DNA from: Burkholderia sp. Bp9143
GTDB lineage: Bacteria > Pseudomonadota > Gammaproteobacteria > Burkholderiales > Burkholderiaceae
Direction of reading: 5' to 3'
DNA length: 64,000 nucleotides
NCBI RefSeq assembly: GCF_003853645.1
Contig: NZ_QTPO01000005.1
Span: forward strand, 156,427-220,426
Below the pieces are notes generated by a model, which saw only the letters and a list, made by a program, of their open reading frames with translations, was not told the DNA's origin and made no database searches. A program made the position numbers and the translations under genes. Shown here piece by piece: positions 35,993-44,114 of the stretch; the stretch's first letter is position 1; the number at the start of each line of letters is the position of its first letter.

Positions 35993-36742
35993 TTAGCAGG
36001 TACGAAGGGCCGCGAGCAGCCCGTCTACCGTTTGAAACCGGACTTCGAGTTCGGCGAGCAGGATGCTTTGCATCTCGTTGCGGAACGTGTCGAGCCACGT
36101 GCCGGGCACGATCGCCGCGGCGGACGGTGCGTCGCCCTCGGCGTCAAGAGCGGCCGCCGCCTGCCCGTCGGCCAGCGCCTGCCGTTCCGCGTCGCGCAGC
36201 CGCTCGAAGCGCGTGCCGAGCAGCGCGGGCACCGCGGACAGCAGGCCGCGCTCGCGCGCGCCGAGCACGCGCTCCATGATCGCGTCGAGCGTCGCGAGCC
36301 GCGCCATCCCGGACGCGCGCGCGGCGAGCGCGACCCGCAGGCGGCCGCGCAACTGGCCGATCGCCGTTTCCATTTCCTGCTGCAGCGACAGACAGCTCTG
36401 GCGGAAATCCGCGAAGTCGGCCGTGTCGGCGGGCGGCGGCGGCATCTCGCCGGGGCGCCGCCGCGTAGGCGGACGGTGGGCGACCGTGATCGCCTGCGCG
36501 AGGTCGTGGCGCACGCGCGCACAGTCGCGCTCGGCGTCGTAACCGCGCACGCCGGCCGCGACGCCGGGCGGGCTCGCATTCAGCGCGGACGACAGCGTGA
36601 TCGCGTCGGTCCAGCCGAGCCACTGGCTCAGGCGGTCCGACAGCGTCTGCCGGGATTCCGCGACGTCGGCATCGGTCAGGCGCGCGAGCAGCCGGACGAG
36701 CGTCGGGCCGCTCAGTGCCGGGCGCGGGGGTGCTTGCACCAT
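35993..36742 (-). CDS. DUF3348 protein
   Basis: This 249-residue soluble, helical protein is Ala/Arg/Leu-rich, with the DUF3348 features RLLARLTDADVAESRQTLSDRLSQWLGWTDAITLSSAL near the N-terminus and a C-terminal block ending WLDTFRNEMQSILLAELEVRFQTVDGLLAALR. The ATG at 36742 is preferred to a TTG five codons upstream. It is the first gene of the four-gene operon; the MotA-like gene begins 10 bases after its stop. No function is known; a cytoplasmic partner of the stator-like complex is inferred from context. Confidence 0.72.
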   Translation of the reverse strand: MVQAPPRPALSGPTLVRLLARLTDADVAESRQTLSDRLSQWLGWTDAITLSSALNASPPGVAAGVRGYDAERDCARVRHDLAQAITVAHRPPTRRRPGEMPPPPADTADFADFRQSCLSLQQEMETAIGQLRGRLRVALAARASGMARLATLDAIMERVLGARERGLLSAVPALLGTRFERLRDAERQALADGQAAAALDAEGDAPSAAAIVPGTWLDTFRNEMQSILLAELEVRFQTVDGLLAALRTC

Positions 36743-37237
36743 GCTGCAAACCGTCAAAAAGGCAGCAGTTTACACGTCGTCGGGAGGTCGACCGCCAGAA
36801 TCGGGGAACCGGCCGGGTCCGGCACGTCGTGCAACGGACGCGAACGCCCGCCGCACAAGGCTCGCGGGCCGATTGCCGGGATTTCCCGGTGCGCCGGCGC
36901 GGCCCCGGTGACGCGCTCGGTCGCCTTTCGCGGCAGCGCCGGCGAGACGGTCGGCCGCCGACCGAAGCCGCCCCGGCGGGCGCCGGTTCTCGCCACGCCA
37001 TGCCGCCCATGTTCGCCCGGGTACGATTTCGTCGCGGACGTGCGGTACCATCGCGACACCCGCCATGCGATCGCGCCCGATGCGGGCCCGCGCCGCCCTG
37101 CAACCGGCGCGCGGTCCGCCGGACGCGTGACGGATATCCGGCCGATATCCGCGGGCCGCAGTCGGCGCCCCGAGACGGGAGCTGCCGCCCATGACAACGA
37201 CACACCAATAACAGACGGGCCCGCCCGACCGCACACG
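36743..37237. other. Divergent intergenic region
   Basis: About 495 bases lie between the DUF3348 operon and the DUF1444-like gene. It must contain both promoters, but I could not pick a convincing -35/-10 pair. A six-T run at 36758 (minus strand) lies just upstream of DUF3348. No gene or RNA was recognised. Confidence 0.4.
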
Positions 37238-38449
37238 ATGCTTTCAGACTTCGTCGCGCGCCTGCGCGAGCGCTTCAGCAAACCGCCCACCCGGCAGGAC
37301 TTCGCCGAACGCCTGATCGCCGCGCTGCGCGCGACCGGCGACACGCGCGAGTGGCTTCACGAAGACGACAAGGGCCGTCTCGTGCAAGCGGATGTCCCGT
37401 CGAACATCATCAACCTGCACAACCTGTTCCGCGACTACGCCGACGCGAAGCCGGCCGAGCGCGAAGCGACGCTGCAGCGCCAGGCTAGCGCGATGATGCA
37501 GCACGAGATTCCGGCGAACTTCGCGGATGTCCGCGCGCGGCTGCGCCCCGTGATCCGCAGCGCGACCGAGCGCGGCGCGGTCGCGCTGCAGCTCGCCGGA
37601 CAGCCGGGCGCGTCGGAGGTGGCGTTCCGGCCGCTGTGCGAGAGCCTCGAGATCGGCATCGCGTACGACGGCGAGTTCAGCGTCGCGCGACTGACGACCG
37701 CGCGCCTCGCCGAATGGAGCGTCAGCTTCGACGCTGCATGCGACATCGCGATCGACAACCTGCGCGGCGCATCGTCGGCGCCATGGGCCGCGTTGCGCGA
37801 CGGCGTGTTCCTGTCGCAGTTCGGCGACTACTACGACGCGTCGCGGCTGCTGCTGACCGACCTGCTGCACCGTCAGCCGATCTCCGGCGCGCCGGTGGTG
37901 ATGGCGCCGAACCGGGCCGTGCTGCTGCTCACCGGCGACCGTAACGCGGCCGGGCTCGCGACGATGGTCGAACTCGCGGAACAGGCGCGCGCGCAGCCGC
38001 GCCCGCTGCCGCCGCTGATGCTGCGCTGGGACGGCGCCGCGTGGCGGAATTTCATCCCGGCAGGACTGGAGGCGAAGCTGCACGCGCTGCGCGTGGACGA
38101 ACTTGCCGGCGACTACCAGGATCAGCGGACGCTGCTGGACGCTCTGCACCGGCGGGACGGCACCGACATCTTCGTGGCGACGTACACCGTGTACCGGCGG
38201 CAGAACGGCGAGCTGTTCAGCGTCGGGGTATGGAGCGACGGTGTGCCGACGCTGCTGCCCGAGACGGACATCGTCGTGCTGTACCGGGAAGCGACGCGGC
38301 AGTCGGCCCACGTGCCGATGGCCGCGCTGCGGGACACCTGCGGCGACCTGATGACGGCCACCGCGCATCGCCCGGTGCGGTATGAAGTGACGGCGTTTCC
38401 GGATGAAGCGCGCTTCGCGGCGCTGATCGAGCGGTTTCCGGCGGTGTGA
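37238..38449 (+). CDS. DUF1444-like protein
   Basis: This 403-residue cytoplasmic protein begins MLSDFVARLRERFSKPPTRQDFAERLIAALRATGD and has IINLHNLFRDYADAKPAEREATLQRQ. That resembles the start of the DUF1444 (YtpQ) family. A central PVVMAPNRAVLLLTGDRNAAGLATMVELAE and a C-terminal beta-rich region follow. It is longer than Bacillus YtpQ (about 270 residues). No catalytic residues are evident. It is divergent from the stator-like operon, but nothing ties it functionally to it. The family assignment is moderate. Confidence 0.6.
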   Translation: MLSDFVARLRERFSKPPTRQDFAERLIAALRATGDTREWLHEDDKGRLVQADVPSNIINLHNLFRDYADAKPAEREATLQRQASAMMQHEIPANFADVRARLRPVIRSATERGAVALQLAGQPGASEVAFRPLCESLEIGIAYDGEFSVARLTTARLAEWSVSFDAACDIAIDNLRGASSAPWAALRDGVFLSQFGDYYDASRLLLTDLLHRQPISGAPVVMAPNRAVLLLTGDRNAAGLATMVELAEQARAQPRPLPPLMLRWDGAAWRNFIPAGLEAKLHALRVDELAGDYQDQRTLLDALHRRDGTDIFVATYTVYRRQNGELFSVGVWSDGVPTLLPETDIVVLYREATRQSAHVPMAALRDTCGDLMTATAHRPVRYEVTAFPDEARFAALIERFPAV

Positions 38450-38498
38450 CGCGCGGTTGCACGGGGCGGGGGCCGTGAGTCGGGCCCATGGATCGGCC

Positions 38499-38530
38499 CC
38501 GCCACGTTCCGGAATGACCGGCCGTGGCGG
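38499..38530. terminator. Inverted repeat between convergent genes
   Basis: CCGCCACG and CGTGGCGG form an 8-bp stem between the DUF1444-like gene (plus) and the LysE gene (minus), 49 and 51 bases from the two stop codons. It is suited to two-way termination, though it lacks T-tracts. Confidence 0.4.
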
Positions 38531-38581
38531 CATGCCTGTCAGGAATGAAACGGCAGTGCGCCGACGCTGCACCGCCTGCCG

Positions 38582-39220
38582 TCAGATCCCGGCCTTCGGC
38601 GCGTTCAGGATCAGCCGCAGCCCGAGCAGCGTGATCGCGCCGGCCGCGACGCGGTCGACCCACTTCTTCGCGCGCAGGTAGAGTTCGCGCGGCCGGCGGG
38701 TCGAGAAGCACAGCGCGACGATCGTGTACCAGCCGAATTCGACGCCGAACACGAGCGGCGGCAGTGCCAGGTAGCACCACAGCGGCGGATGCTGCGGCAA
38801 CAGCGCCGCGAAGATGCTGCCGTACCAGATCGCCGTCTTCGGGTTGCTCAGCTGGGTCGTGAGGCCGGTCCAGAACGACTTGCGCGCGCTGCCTGCGACG
38901 ACGGCCTGCGAATCGTCCATCGCGATCGGCCGGTCGGCGCCGCGCCAGATCTTCGACGCCATGTAGATCAGGTACGCGCCGCCCGCCAGCTTGAGCCCCA
39001 CGTACAGCCATTCGACCGCCTGCAGCAGCGTATAGAGCCCGGCCAGCGCGACGCCGCCGAACGCGATCCCGCCGACGCCCATGCCGAGCGCAGTCGCCAG
39101 CCCGTCGCGGCGCGACAGCCCGATCGAATTGCGGGCGACCAGCACGAAGCTCGGGCCCGGAATCATCGCGCCAAGCCACAGCGCGGCCAGAATGGCGAGT
39201 ACGGCAGCCGATGCAGTCAT
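38582..39220 (-). CDS. LysE/RhtB-family amino-acid exporter
   Basis: This 212-residue inner-membrane protein has six TM segments and the family signature near the N-terminus (ALWLGAMIPGPSFVLVARNSIGLSRRDGLATALGMGVG), where GPS/GPD is conserved. QLSNPKTAIWYGSIFAALLP marks the second half. AAGGAGACTTCG precedes the ATG. Relatives export lysine, homoserine, threonine or leucine. The substrate is unknown, and no LrpA/ArgP-type regulator is adjacent. Confidence 0.88.
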   Translation of the reverse strand: MTASAAVLAILAALWLGAMIPGPSFVLVARNSIGLSRRDGLATALGMGVGGIAFGGVALAGLYTLLQAVEWLYVGLKLAGGAYLIYMASKIWRGADRPIAMDDSQAVVAGSARKSFWTGLTTQLSNPKTAIWYGSIFAALLPQHPPLWCYLALPPLVFGVEFGWYTIVALCFSTRRPRELYLRAKKWVDRVAAGAITLLGLRLILNAPKAGI

Positions 39221-39383
39221 CGAAGTCTCCTTGGTCAGCGACGCCGAAGCGCCGGCGCCTGCGTGTCGTATCGTGTCGAATCCCGACGGTGAAGCCGATG
39301 ATTCTGGCACGCTTCGCGGGCCGCCGGAAGCACCCGCGCGCTGCTATGCTGGCTGCCGTTCCCGCCATCCCGCACCACCCGCC

Positions 39384-39848
39384 ATGATCGAGATCCGCGC
39401 CGCCCGCTATCCCGACGATGCCGCCGTCGTCGAAGCGATCTTCCGCGAGTACATCGCGAGCCCCACCGTCAGCCTCGCGTTCCAGGATTACGAGCCCGAA
39501 CTCGCCGCGCTGCCGGGGAAGTACGCGGCACCGCGCGGGCAATTGCTGCTCGCGTGGCACGGCGAACGTGCCGTCGGCTGCGCCGCGTTTCGCGAAATCG
39601 ACGCGACGACGTGCGAGATGAAGCGCGTGTACGTGCGTCCCGACGCGCGCGGGCTGAACGTCGGCCGCCAGCTCGTCGAACGGCTGCTGCGCGACGCGAA
39701 GGCGGCCGGCTATGCGCGGATGTGTCTCGACGTGCTGCCCGAATTCGTCGCCGCAAGGCAACTGTATGGTTCGCTCGGCTTCACGCCCGCGCCGCCCGTT
39801 GCGTTCAATCCGGTGCCCGGCACCGAGTTTCTCGGGCGGGATCTGTGA
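39384..39848 (+). CDS. GNAT-family N-acetyltransferase
   Basis: This 154-residue acetyl-CoA-dependent enzyme has the GNAT core: MKRVYVRPDARGLNVGRQLVERLLRDAKAAGY, with the pyrophosphate loop RGLNVG (a variant of R/QxxGxG), then LDVLPEFVAARQLYGSLGFTPAPPVAFNPVPGTEFLGRDL. The ATG at 39384 starts the domain directly. Eight bases separate it from the exported-protein gene that follows. The substrate is unknown. Confidence 0.85.
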   Translation: MIEIRAARYPDDAAVVEAIFREYIASPTVSLAFQDYEPELAALPGKYAAPRGQLLLAWHGERAVGCAAFREIDATTCEMKRVYVRPDARGLNVGRQLVERLLRDAKAAGYARMCLDVLPEFVAARQLYGSLGFTPAPPVAFNPVPGTEFLGRDL

Positions 39849-39856
39849 GGAGCACG

Positions 39857-40447
39857 ATGCGCGCGCCGGCCGCGGCGGTTCGTCGAGCCCTCCTCGTTCC
39901 GCTGTTCGCCGCGTGGTGCTGCCATGCGCAGGCAACCCCGCTGCTGCCGCCGTCGATCGCCGCGCAGTTGCCGGCCGGCTATCAGCCGTTCGTCGCGCAG
40001 CCAGGCCCGGCACTCGGCAACGGCCTGCATAGCCTGCTCGTCGTCGTGCATCGCGCGACCGACACGCGCGAGCAGCCGTCGCCGCGGCCACTGCTCATCT
40101 ATGAGGAACAGGCCGACCACACCTACCGGCTCGCCGCGCGCAACGACCGTGTCGTGATGCGTGCGAACGACGCGATGCAATGCGACCCGTTCGATCCGGA
40201 ATCCGCCGCCGACGACGGGATCGCGGTGAAGGGGCGCTATTTCACGGTGCAGAACGACATCGCGTGCGGGCAGCACTGGAGCGACTACGTGACGTTCCGC
40301 TACGACCCGCGCACGCAGGGATGGGTGTTTTCCAGCGATATCCACACCGAATCGTTTCCGCTTGAAGGCAAGCCGGATTTCGTCCGTGCGACGCGCGCCG
40401 ATGCGCGCAAGCCGGTTTCGTTCAGCCAGTGGAAACGCAAGGAATAG
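39857..40447 (+). CDS. Hypothetical exported protein
   Basis: This 196-residue protein has a good signal peptide (RRALLVPLFAAWCCHAQATP) behind GAGGAGCACG. The mature part is beta-rich with conserved-looking elements (LHSLLVVVHRATDTRE, DDGIAVKGRYFTVQNDIACGQHWSDYVTFRYDPRTQGWVF). It holds two Cys (MQCDPF, IACGQ) probably joined by a disulfide in the periplasm. I do not recognise a named family. It probably shares a transcript with the upstream acetyltransferase. Confidence 0.72.
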   Translation: MRAPAAAVRRALLVPLFAAWCCHAQATPLLPPSIAAQLPAGYQPFVAQPGPALGNGLHSLLVVVHRATDTREQPSPRPLLIYEEQADHTYRLAARNDRVVMRANDAMQCDPFDPESAADDGIAVKGRYFTVQNDIACGQHWSDYVTFRYDPRTQGWVFSSDIHTESFPLEGKPDFVRATRADARKPVSFSQWKRKE

Positions 40448-40630
40448 AAACCCGCGCCCAGTCGCACCTGCACCCTGTTTCAACGCGCCGCATCCGGCAC
40501 CGCCAGGCGGCACTCGCTAGCACGGGCCAACCGGTCTACCATAGGCGCTCGTCGCCGTTCGGGCGCGCGCCGGCGCGGCATGCGGCTTGCGCGTCCCCCT
40601 TCCCACGTTGAACCTGCGCAGGAGGACGTC

Positions 40631-42007
40631 ATGACGCAACACTTCGACGCGATCGTCATCGGCACCGGACAAGCCGGGCCGCCGCTCGCCGCGCGGCTCG
40701 CGGGCGCCGGCATGAAAGTCGCGATCGTCGAGCGCGGCCGCTTCGGCGGCACTTGCGTGAACACCGGCTGCATTCCGACCAAGACGCTGATCGCGAGCGC
40801 GTACGCCGCGCAGCTCGCGCGGCGCGCGGAAGAATATGGCGTGTCGGTCGGCCCCGTCAGCGTCGACATGAAGGCCGTGAAGGCGCGCAAGGACCAGATA
40901 TCCGGCCGCTCGAACCACGGCGTCGAGCAATGGGTGCGCGGGCTCGACAACACGACCGTGTTTCAGGGTCATGCCCGATTCGAGCGCCCCGATGCGGTGC
41001 GCGTGGGCGACGATCTCCTCGAGGCCGACCGCATCTTCATCAACGTCGGCGGGCGCGCGCAGATCCCGCCGATGCCGGGCCTCGACTCCGTATTGTACCT
41101 GACCAACTCGACGATGATGGACGTCGACTTCCTGCCCGAGCATCTCGTGATCGTCGGCGGCAGCTACGTCGGGCTCGAATTCGGTCAGATGTACCGCCGC
41201 TTCGGCTCGCAGGTCACGATCGTCGAGAAAGGGCCGCGCCTGATCCGTCGCGAGGACGAGGACGTGTCGCAGGCCGTGCGCGAGATTCTCGCGAACGAAG
41301 GCATCAACGTGCAGCTCGACGCGAACTGCCTGACCGCGCGGCGCGACGGCGACGGCGTCGTGATCGGCCTCGACTGCACCGGCGGCGCCCGCGAGGTCGC
41401 GGGCTCGCACCTGCTGCTCGCGGTCGGCCGCGTGCCGAACACCGACGATCTCGGGCTGGAGCACGCGGGCGTCGCGACCGATTCGCGCGGCTACATCACG
41501 GTCGACGACCAGTTGCGTACCAACGTGCCCGGCATCTGGGCGCTCGGCGACTGCAACGGGCGCGGCGCGTTCACGCACACCGCGTACAACGATTACGAAA
41601 TCGTCGCGGCGAACCTGCTCGACAACGATCCGCGCAAGGTGTCCGACCGCATCACCGCGTACGCGATGTACATCGATCCGCCGCTCGGCCGCGTCGGCAT
41701 GACGCTCACGGAAGCGAAGCAGACCGGCCGCCGGCTGCTGGTCGGCACGCGACCGATGACGCGCGTCGGCCGCGCGGTCGAGAAAGGCGAGAGCCAGGGC
41801 TTCATGAAGGTGATCGTCGACGCGGACAGCCATGCGATTCTCGGCGCGTCGATTCTCGGCGTGACGGGCGACGAGGTCGTCCACGGGCTGCTCGACGTGA
41901 TGGCCGCCGGCGCGCCGTACACGACGATCAGCCGCGCGATGCACATCCACCCGACCGTGTCGGAACTCGTGCCGACATTGCTGCAGGATCTGCATCCGGT
42001 CGATTGA
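40631..42007 (+). CDS. Class I pyridine nucleotide-disulfide oxidoreductase
   Basis: This 458-residue FAD enzyme of the mercuric reductase/lipoamide dehydrogenase type starts behind CAGGAGGACGTC. It has the FAD loop GTGQAGPPLA, the redox-active disulfide C42-V-N-T-G-C47, the NAD(P) loop GGSYVGLEFG and the second FAD motif GIWALGDCNG. The C-terminal dimer domain has HIHPTVSELVPTLLQDL with the His-Glu proton relay. No N-terminal heavy-metal domain and no C-terminal Cys pair are present, so it is not a true MerA. No 2-oxoacid dehydrogenase genes are near. The electron acceptor is unknown. Confidence 0.88.
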   Translation: MTQHFDAIVIGTGQAGPPLAARLAGAGMKVAIVERGRFGGTCVNTGCIPTKTLIASAYAAQLARRAEEYGVSVGPVSVDMKAVKARKDQISGRSNHGVEQWVRGLDNTTVFQGHARFERPDAVRVGDDLLEADRIFINVGGRAQIPPMPGLDSVLYLTNSTMMDVDFLPEHLVIVGGSYVGLEFGQMYRRFGSQVTIVEKGPRLIRREDEDVSQAVREILANEGINVQLDANCLTARRDGDGVVIGLDCTGGAREVAGSHLLLAVGRVPNTDDLGLEHAGVATDSRGYITVDDQLRTNVPGIWALGDCNGRGAFTHTAYNDYEIVAANLLDNDPRKVSDRITAYAMYIDPPLGRVGMTLTEAKQTGRRLLVGTRPMTRVGRAVEKGESQGFMKVIVDADSHAILGASILGVTGDEVVHGLLDVMAAGAPYTTISRAMHIHPTVSELVPTLLQDLHPVD

Positions 42008-42060
42008 GCAACTGCGGGCGGGCGCACCGGCCGGCAACGTCGGCACGCCGCACGCGCGTG

Positions 42061-42954
42061 TCAGGATTCGAAATACCGCGGCCGATCGATGTCGGCCAGC
42101 AGCCCTGCCTGCGTCGGCGCCCAGTCAAGCAATGCCCGCGTGCGTTCGCTCGTTGCGGGTGCATCCATCCCTGCGAACATCGCGAACCAGCCGAAGTGTT
42201 CGCCGGCTTGCGCGCCCGATTTCGACATGACTGGCACGTTCAGCCGGCGGCCGATCACTTCCGCGATCTCGCGCAACGGCACGCCCGTATCGTCGACCGC
42301 GTGATAGCGCGCACCGGCGGCGCCGCGCTCGACCGCGAGCCGGTACACGCGCGCCGCGTCGAGCCGGTGCACGGCCGGCCAGCGGTTGCCGCCGTCGCCG
42401 GGATACACCGAGGCCCCCTTCTCCCTCGCGAACGCGATCAGGCGCGGCACGAAGCCGTGATCGCCGTCGCCGTGCACCGACGGCGGCAGGCGCACGACCG
42501 ACGTGCACACGCCGCGCGCGTCCAGGGCCGCTGCGGTCGCTTCGGACGCACGCGGATAGGCGGCCGATACCGGCACGTGCGGATCGTCCTCCGTCGCCGC
42601 GCGCCCGGGCGCGACGAGCGCGAGGCCCGACGTGACGACCAGCGGCCGTGCCGACCCCGCGAGCACCGCACCGATCGTCTCGATCGCGCGGCGATCGAGT
42701 TCGCAGTTTTCCGCGAAGCGCGAGAAGTCGTGATTGAATCCCGTGTGGATCACCGCATCGACGGCCTCCGCGCCGCGCGTCAGGCTGTCGAGGTCCTCCA
42801 GCGACCCGCGATGGACGTCGGCGCCCACAGCCGCTACCGCCGCGGCGGCCGCGGCGGAGCGCGCGAGGCCGAGCACCGAATGCCCGGCGGCCACGAGTTC
42901 GGCGACGACCGCGGAGCCGACGAAACCTGATGCTCCCGTAACGAGGACACGCAT
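42061..42954 (-). CDS. NAD(P)-dependent epimerase/dehydratase (extended SDR)
   Basis: This 297-residue atypical/extended SDR has the Rossmann loop TGASGFVG (residues 6-13). [11 protein letters not shown] replaces the usual Ser region and [13 protein letters not shown] stands at the Tyr-X3-Lys position (no Lys in register: YPRAS). The catalytic triad therefore appears altered. GGAGGTGTTGAAC precedes the ATG at 42954. It is divergent from the XRE-type regulator, with a palindromic operator between, so it is probably the regulated target. Confidence 0.83.
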   Translation of the reverse strand: MRVLVTGASGFVGSAVVAELVAAGHSVLGLARSAAAAAAVAAVGADVHRGSLEDLDSLTRGAEAVDAVIHTGFNHDFSRFAENCELDRRAIETIGAVLAGSARPLVVTSGLALVAPGRAATEDDPHVPVSAAYPRASEATAAALDARGVCTSVVRLPPSVHGDGDHGFVPRLIAFAREKGASVYPGDGGNRWPAVHRLDAARVYRLAVERGAAGARYHAVDDTGVPLREIAEVIGRRLNVPVMSKSGAQAGEHFGWFAMFAGMDAPATSERTRALLDWAPTQAGLLADIDRPRYFES

Positions 42955-43022
42955 GTTCAACACCTCCGAATGAATGGGAGGCTTACTATCCATCGACCGT
43001 CGCGCGCGGTGAAGACGTGACG

Positions 43023-43036
43023 GTTTACCGGTAAAC
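43023..43036. promoter_or_regulatory. Perfect palindrome GTTTACCGGTAAAC
   Basis: This 14-bp perfect palindrome lies 13 bases upstream of the XRE regulator ATG (43050) and 68 bases upstream of the divergent SDR start. Its place in the shared promoter region makes it the likely binding site of that regulator. Confidence 0.65.
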
Positions 43037-43049
43037 GAACTAACAGGCT

Positions 43050-43919
43050 ATGGCTGACGCACCCGACAACCTGCTCGGCGCGTACCTTCGGGACCGTCGC
43101 GAGAAACTCGATCCGGCCGCGTTCGGGCTACCCGTCGCGCGCCGCCGCACGCCAGGCCTGCGCCGCGAGGAAGTCGCTCAGCGCGCGCACGTGAGTGCCG
43201 CGTGGTACACGTGGCTCGAACAGGGGCGCGGCGGCGCGCCGTCGGCCGACGTGCTCGACCGGCTCGCCCGCGCGCTGCTGCTCAACGACGCCGAACGCGA
43301 GCACCTGTTCCTGATCGGCCTCGGCCATCCGCCCGGCGTGCGCTATCACGCGAGCAGCGGCGTCACGCCGCGCCTGCAGCACGTGCTCGACTCGCTCGAC
43401 GCCAGCCCCGCGATCGTGCGAACGGCGACATGGGACGTCGTCGCATGGAACGACGCGGCCGCCGCGACGCTGACCGACTACGCGACGCTGCCGCCGTCCG
43501 CACGCAACATCCTGCGGCTGATCTTCGTCGACACCGCGGTGCGCTACGCGCAACCGAACTGGGAACGCGTCGCGCGATTCGCGGTGGGGGCGTTTCGCGC
43601 CGACATCGCGCGCGGCGGTGCGACGCAGGCCGTGCAGGCATTCGTCGACGAGATGCGCACGACGAGCGCCGAATTCGACGCAATGTGGCGCGACCACGAC
43701 ATCCATTCGCACGAGGAAGGGACGAAGGAGATCCGTCATCCGCGGGCAGGCCGGATCGCGCTCGAATACTCGGCGTTCTCGGTGACCGGCCGCCCGGACC
43801 TGAGCCTCGTGATCTTCACGCCTGCGACGCCAGCCGACCGTGCACGCATCCGGACGGTCGTCGCCGCGCGTGAAGAGGCCCGAGAACAGGGCCGCGGGCC
43901 GCACGCACCGGCGGCCTGA
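43050..43919 (+). CDS. XRE-family regulator with MmyB-like sensor domain
   Basis: This 289-residue DNA-binding protein has an N-terminal helix-turn-helix of the typical MmyB-associated form (LGAYLRDRREKL...RRRTPGLRREEVAQRAHVSAAWYTWLEQGR). The MmyB-like ligand-binding domain follows (about 105-275: LDASPAIVRTATWDVVAWNDAAAATLTDYATLPPSARN...MWRDHDIHSHEEGTKEIRHPRAGRIALEYSAF). Proteins of this type usually repress a divergent oxidoreductase gene, which fits the SDR next door. Its start lies just after the palindrome, suggesting autorepression. Confidence 0.9.
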   Translation: MADAPDNLLGAYLRDRREKLDPAAFGLPVARRRTPGLRREEVAQRAHVSAAWYTWLEQGRGGAPSADVLDRLARALLLNDAEREHLFLIGLGHPPGVRYHASSGVTPRLQHVLDSLDASPAIVRTATWDVVAWNDAAAATLTDYATLPPSARNILRLIFVDTAVRYAQPNWERVARFAVGAFRADIARGGATQAVQAFVDEMRTTSAEFDAMWRDHDIHSHEEGTKEIRHPRAGRIALEYSAFSVTGRPDLSLVIFTPATPADRARIRTVVAAREEAREQGRGPHAPAA

Positions 43920-44114
43920 CGACGCGTCGAATCCCGCCGGCACGCGCTGCATCGCCCGGTCCGACAGCCTTCCCCATCCGGCCCCGTCACATCGCGCCGC
44001 GCCATCGCATTCCGCACTGATACCCAGTCGAATATTTAATTTTCATCTGGACAAGCGCGCCTTTACCCTTTCGGCATCGCATCACAGGGCCACCGGCCCC
44101 CCTGGAGCATTCCG

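Noticed and set aside
34015..36279. Plus-strand frame of about 750 codons opposite the DUF802 gene
   Set aside because: It is Arg/Leu-rich with no start signal and mirrors the 240-bp repeats of the real gene.
31655..36742. Complete Zorya defence system
   Set aside because: Only ZorA/ZorB-like parts are present. No ZorC, no SNF2-like ZorD helicase/nuclease and no HNH ZorE are encoded nearby, so the name is not applied.
40631..42007. Mercuric reductase (merA)
   Set aside because: The redox Cys pair fits the class I family generally, but the C-terminal Cys pair of MerA is missing and there is no mer operon around it.
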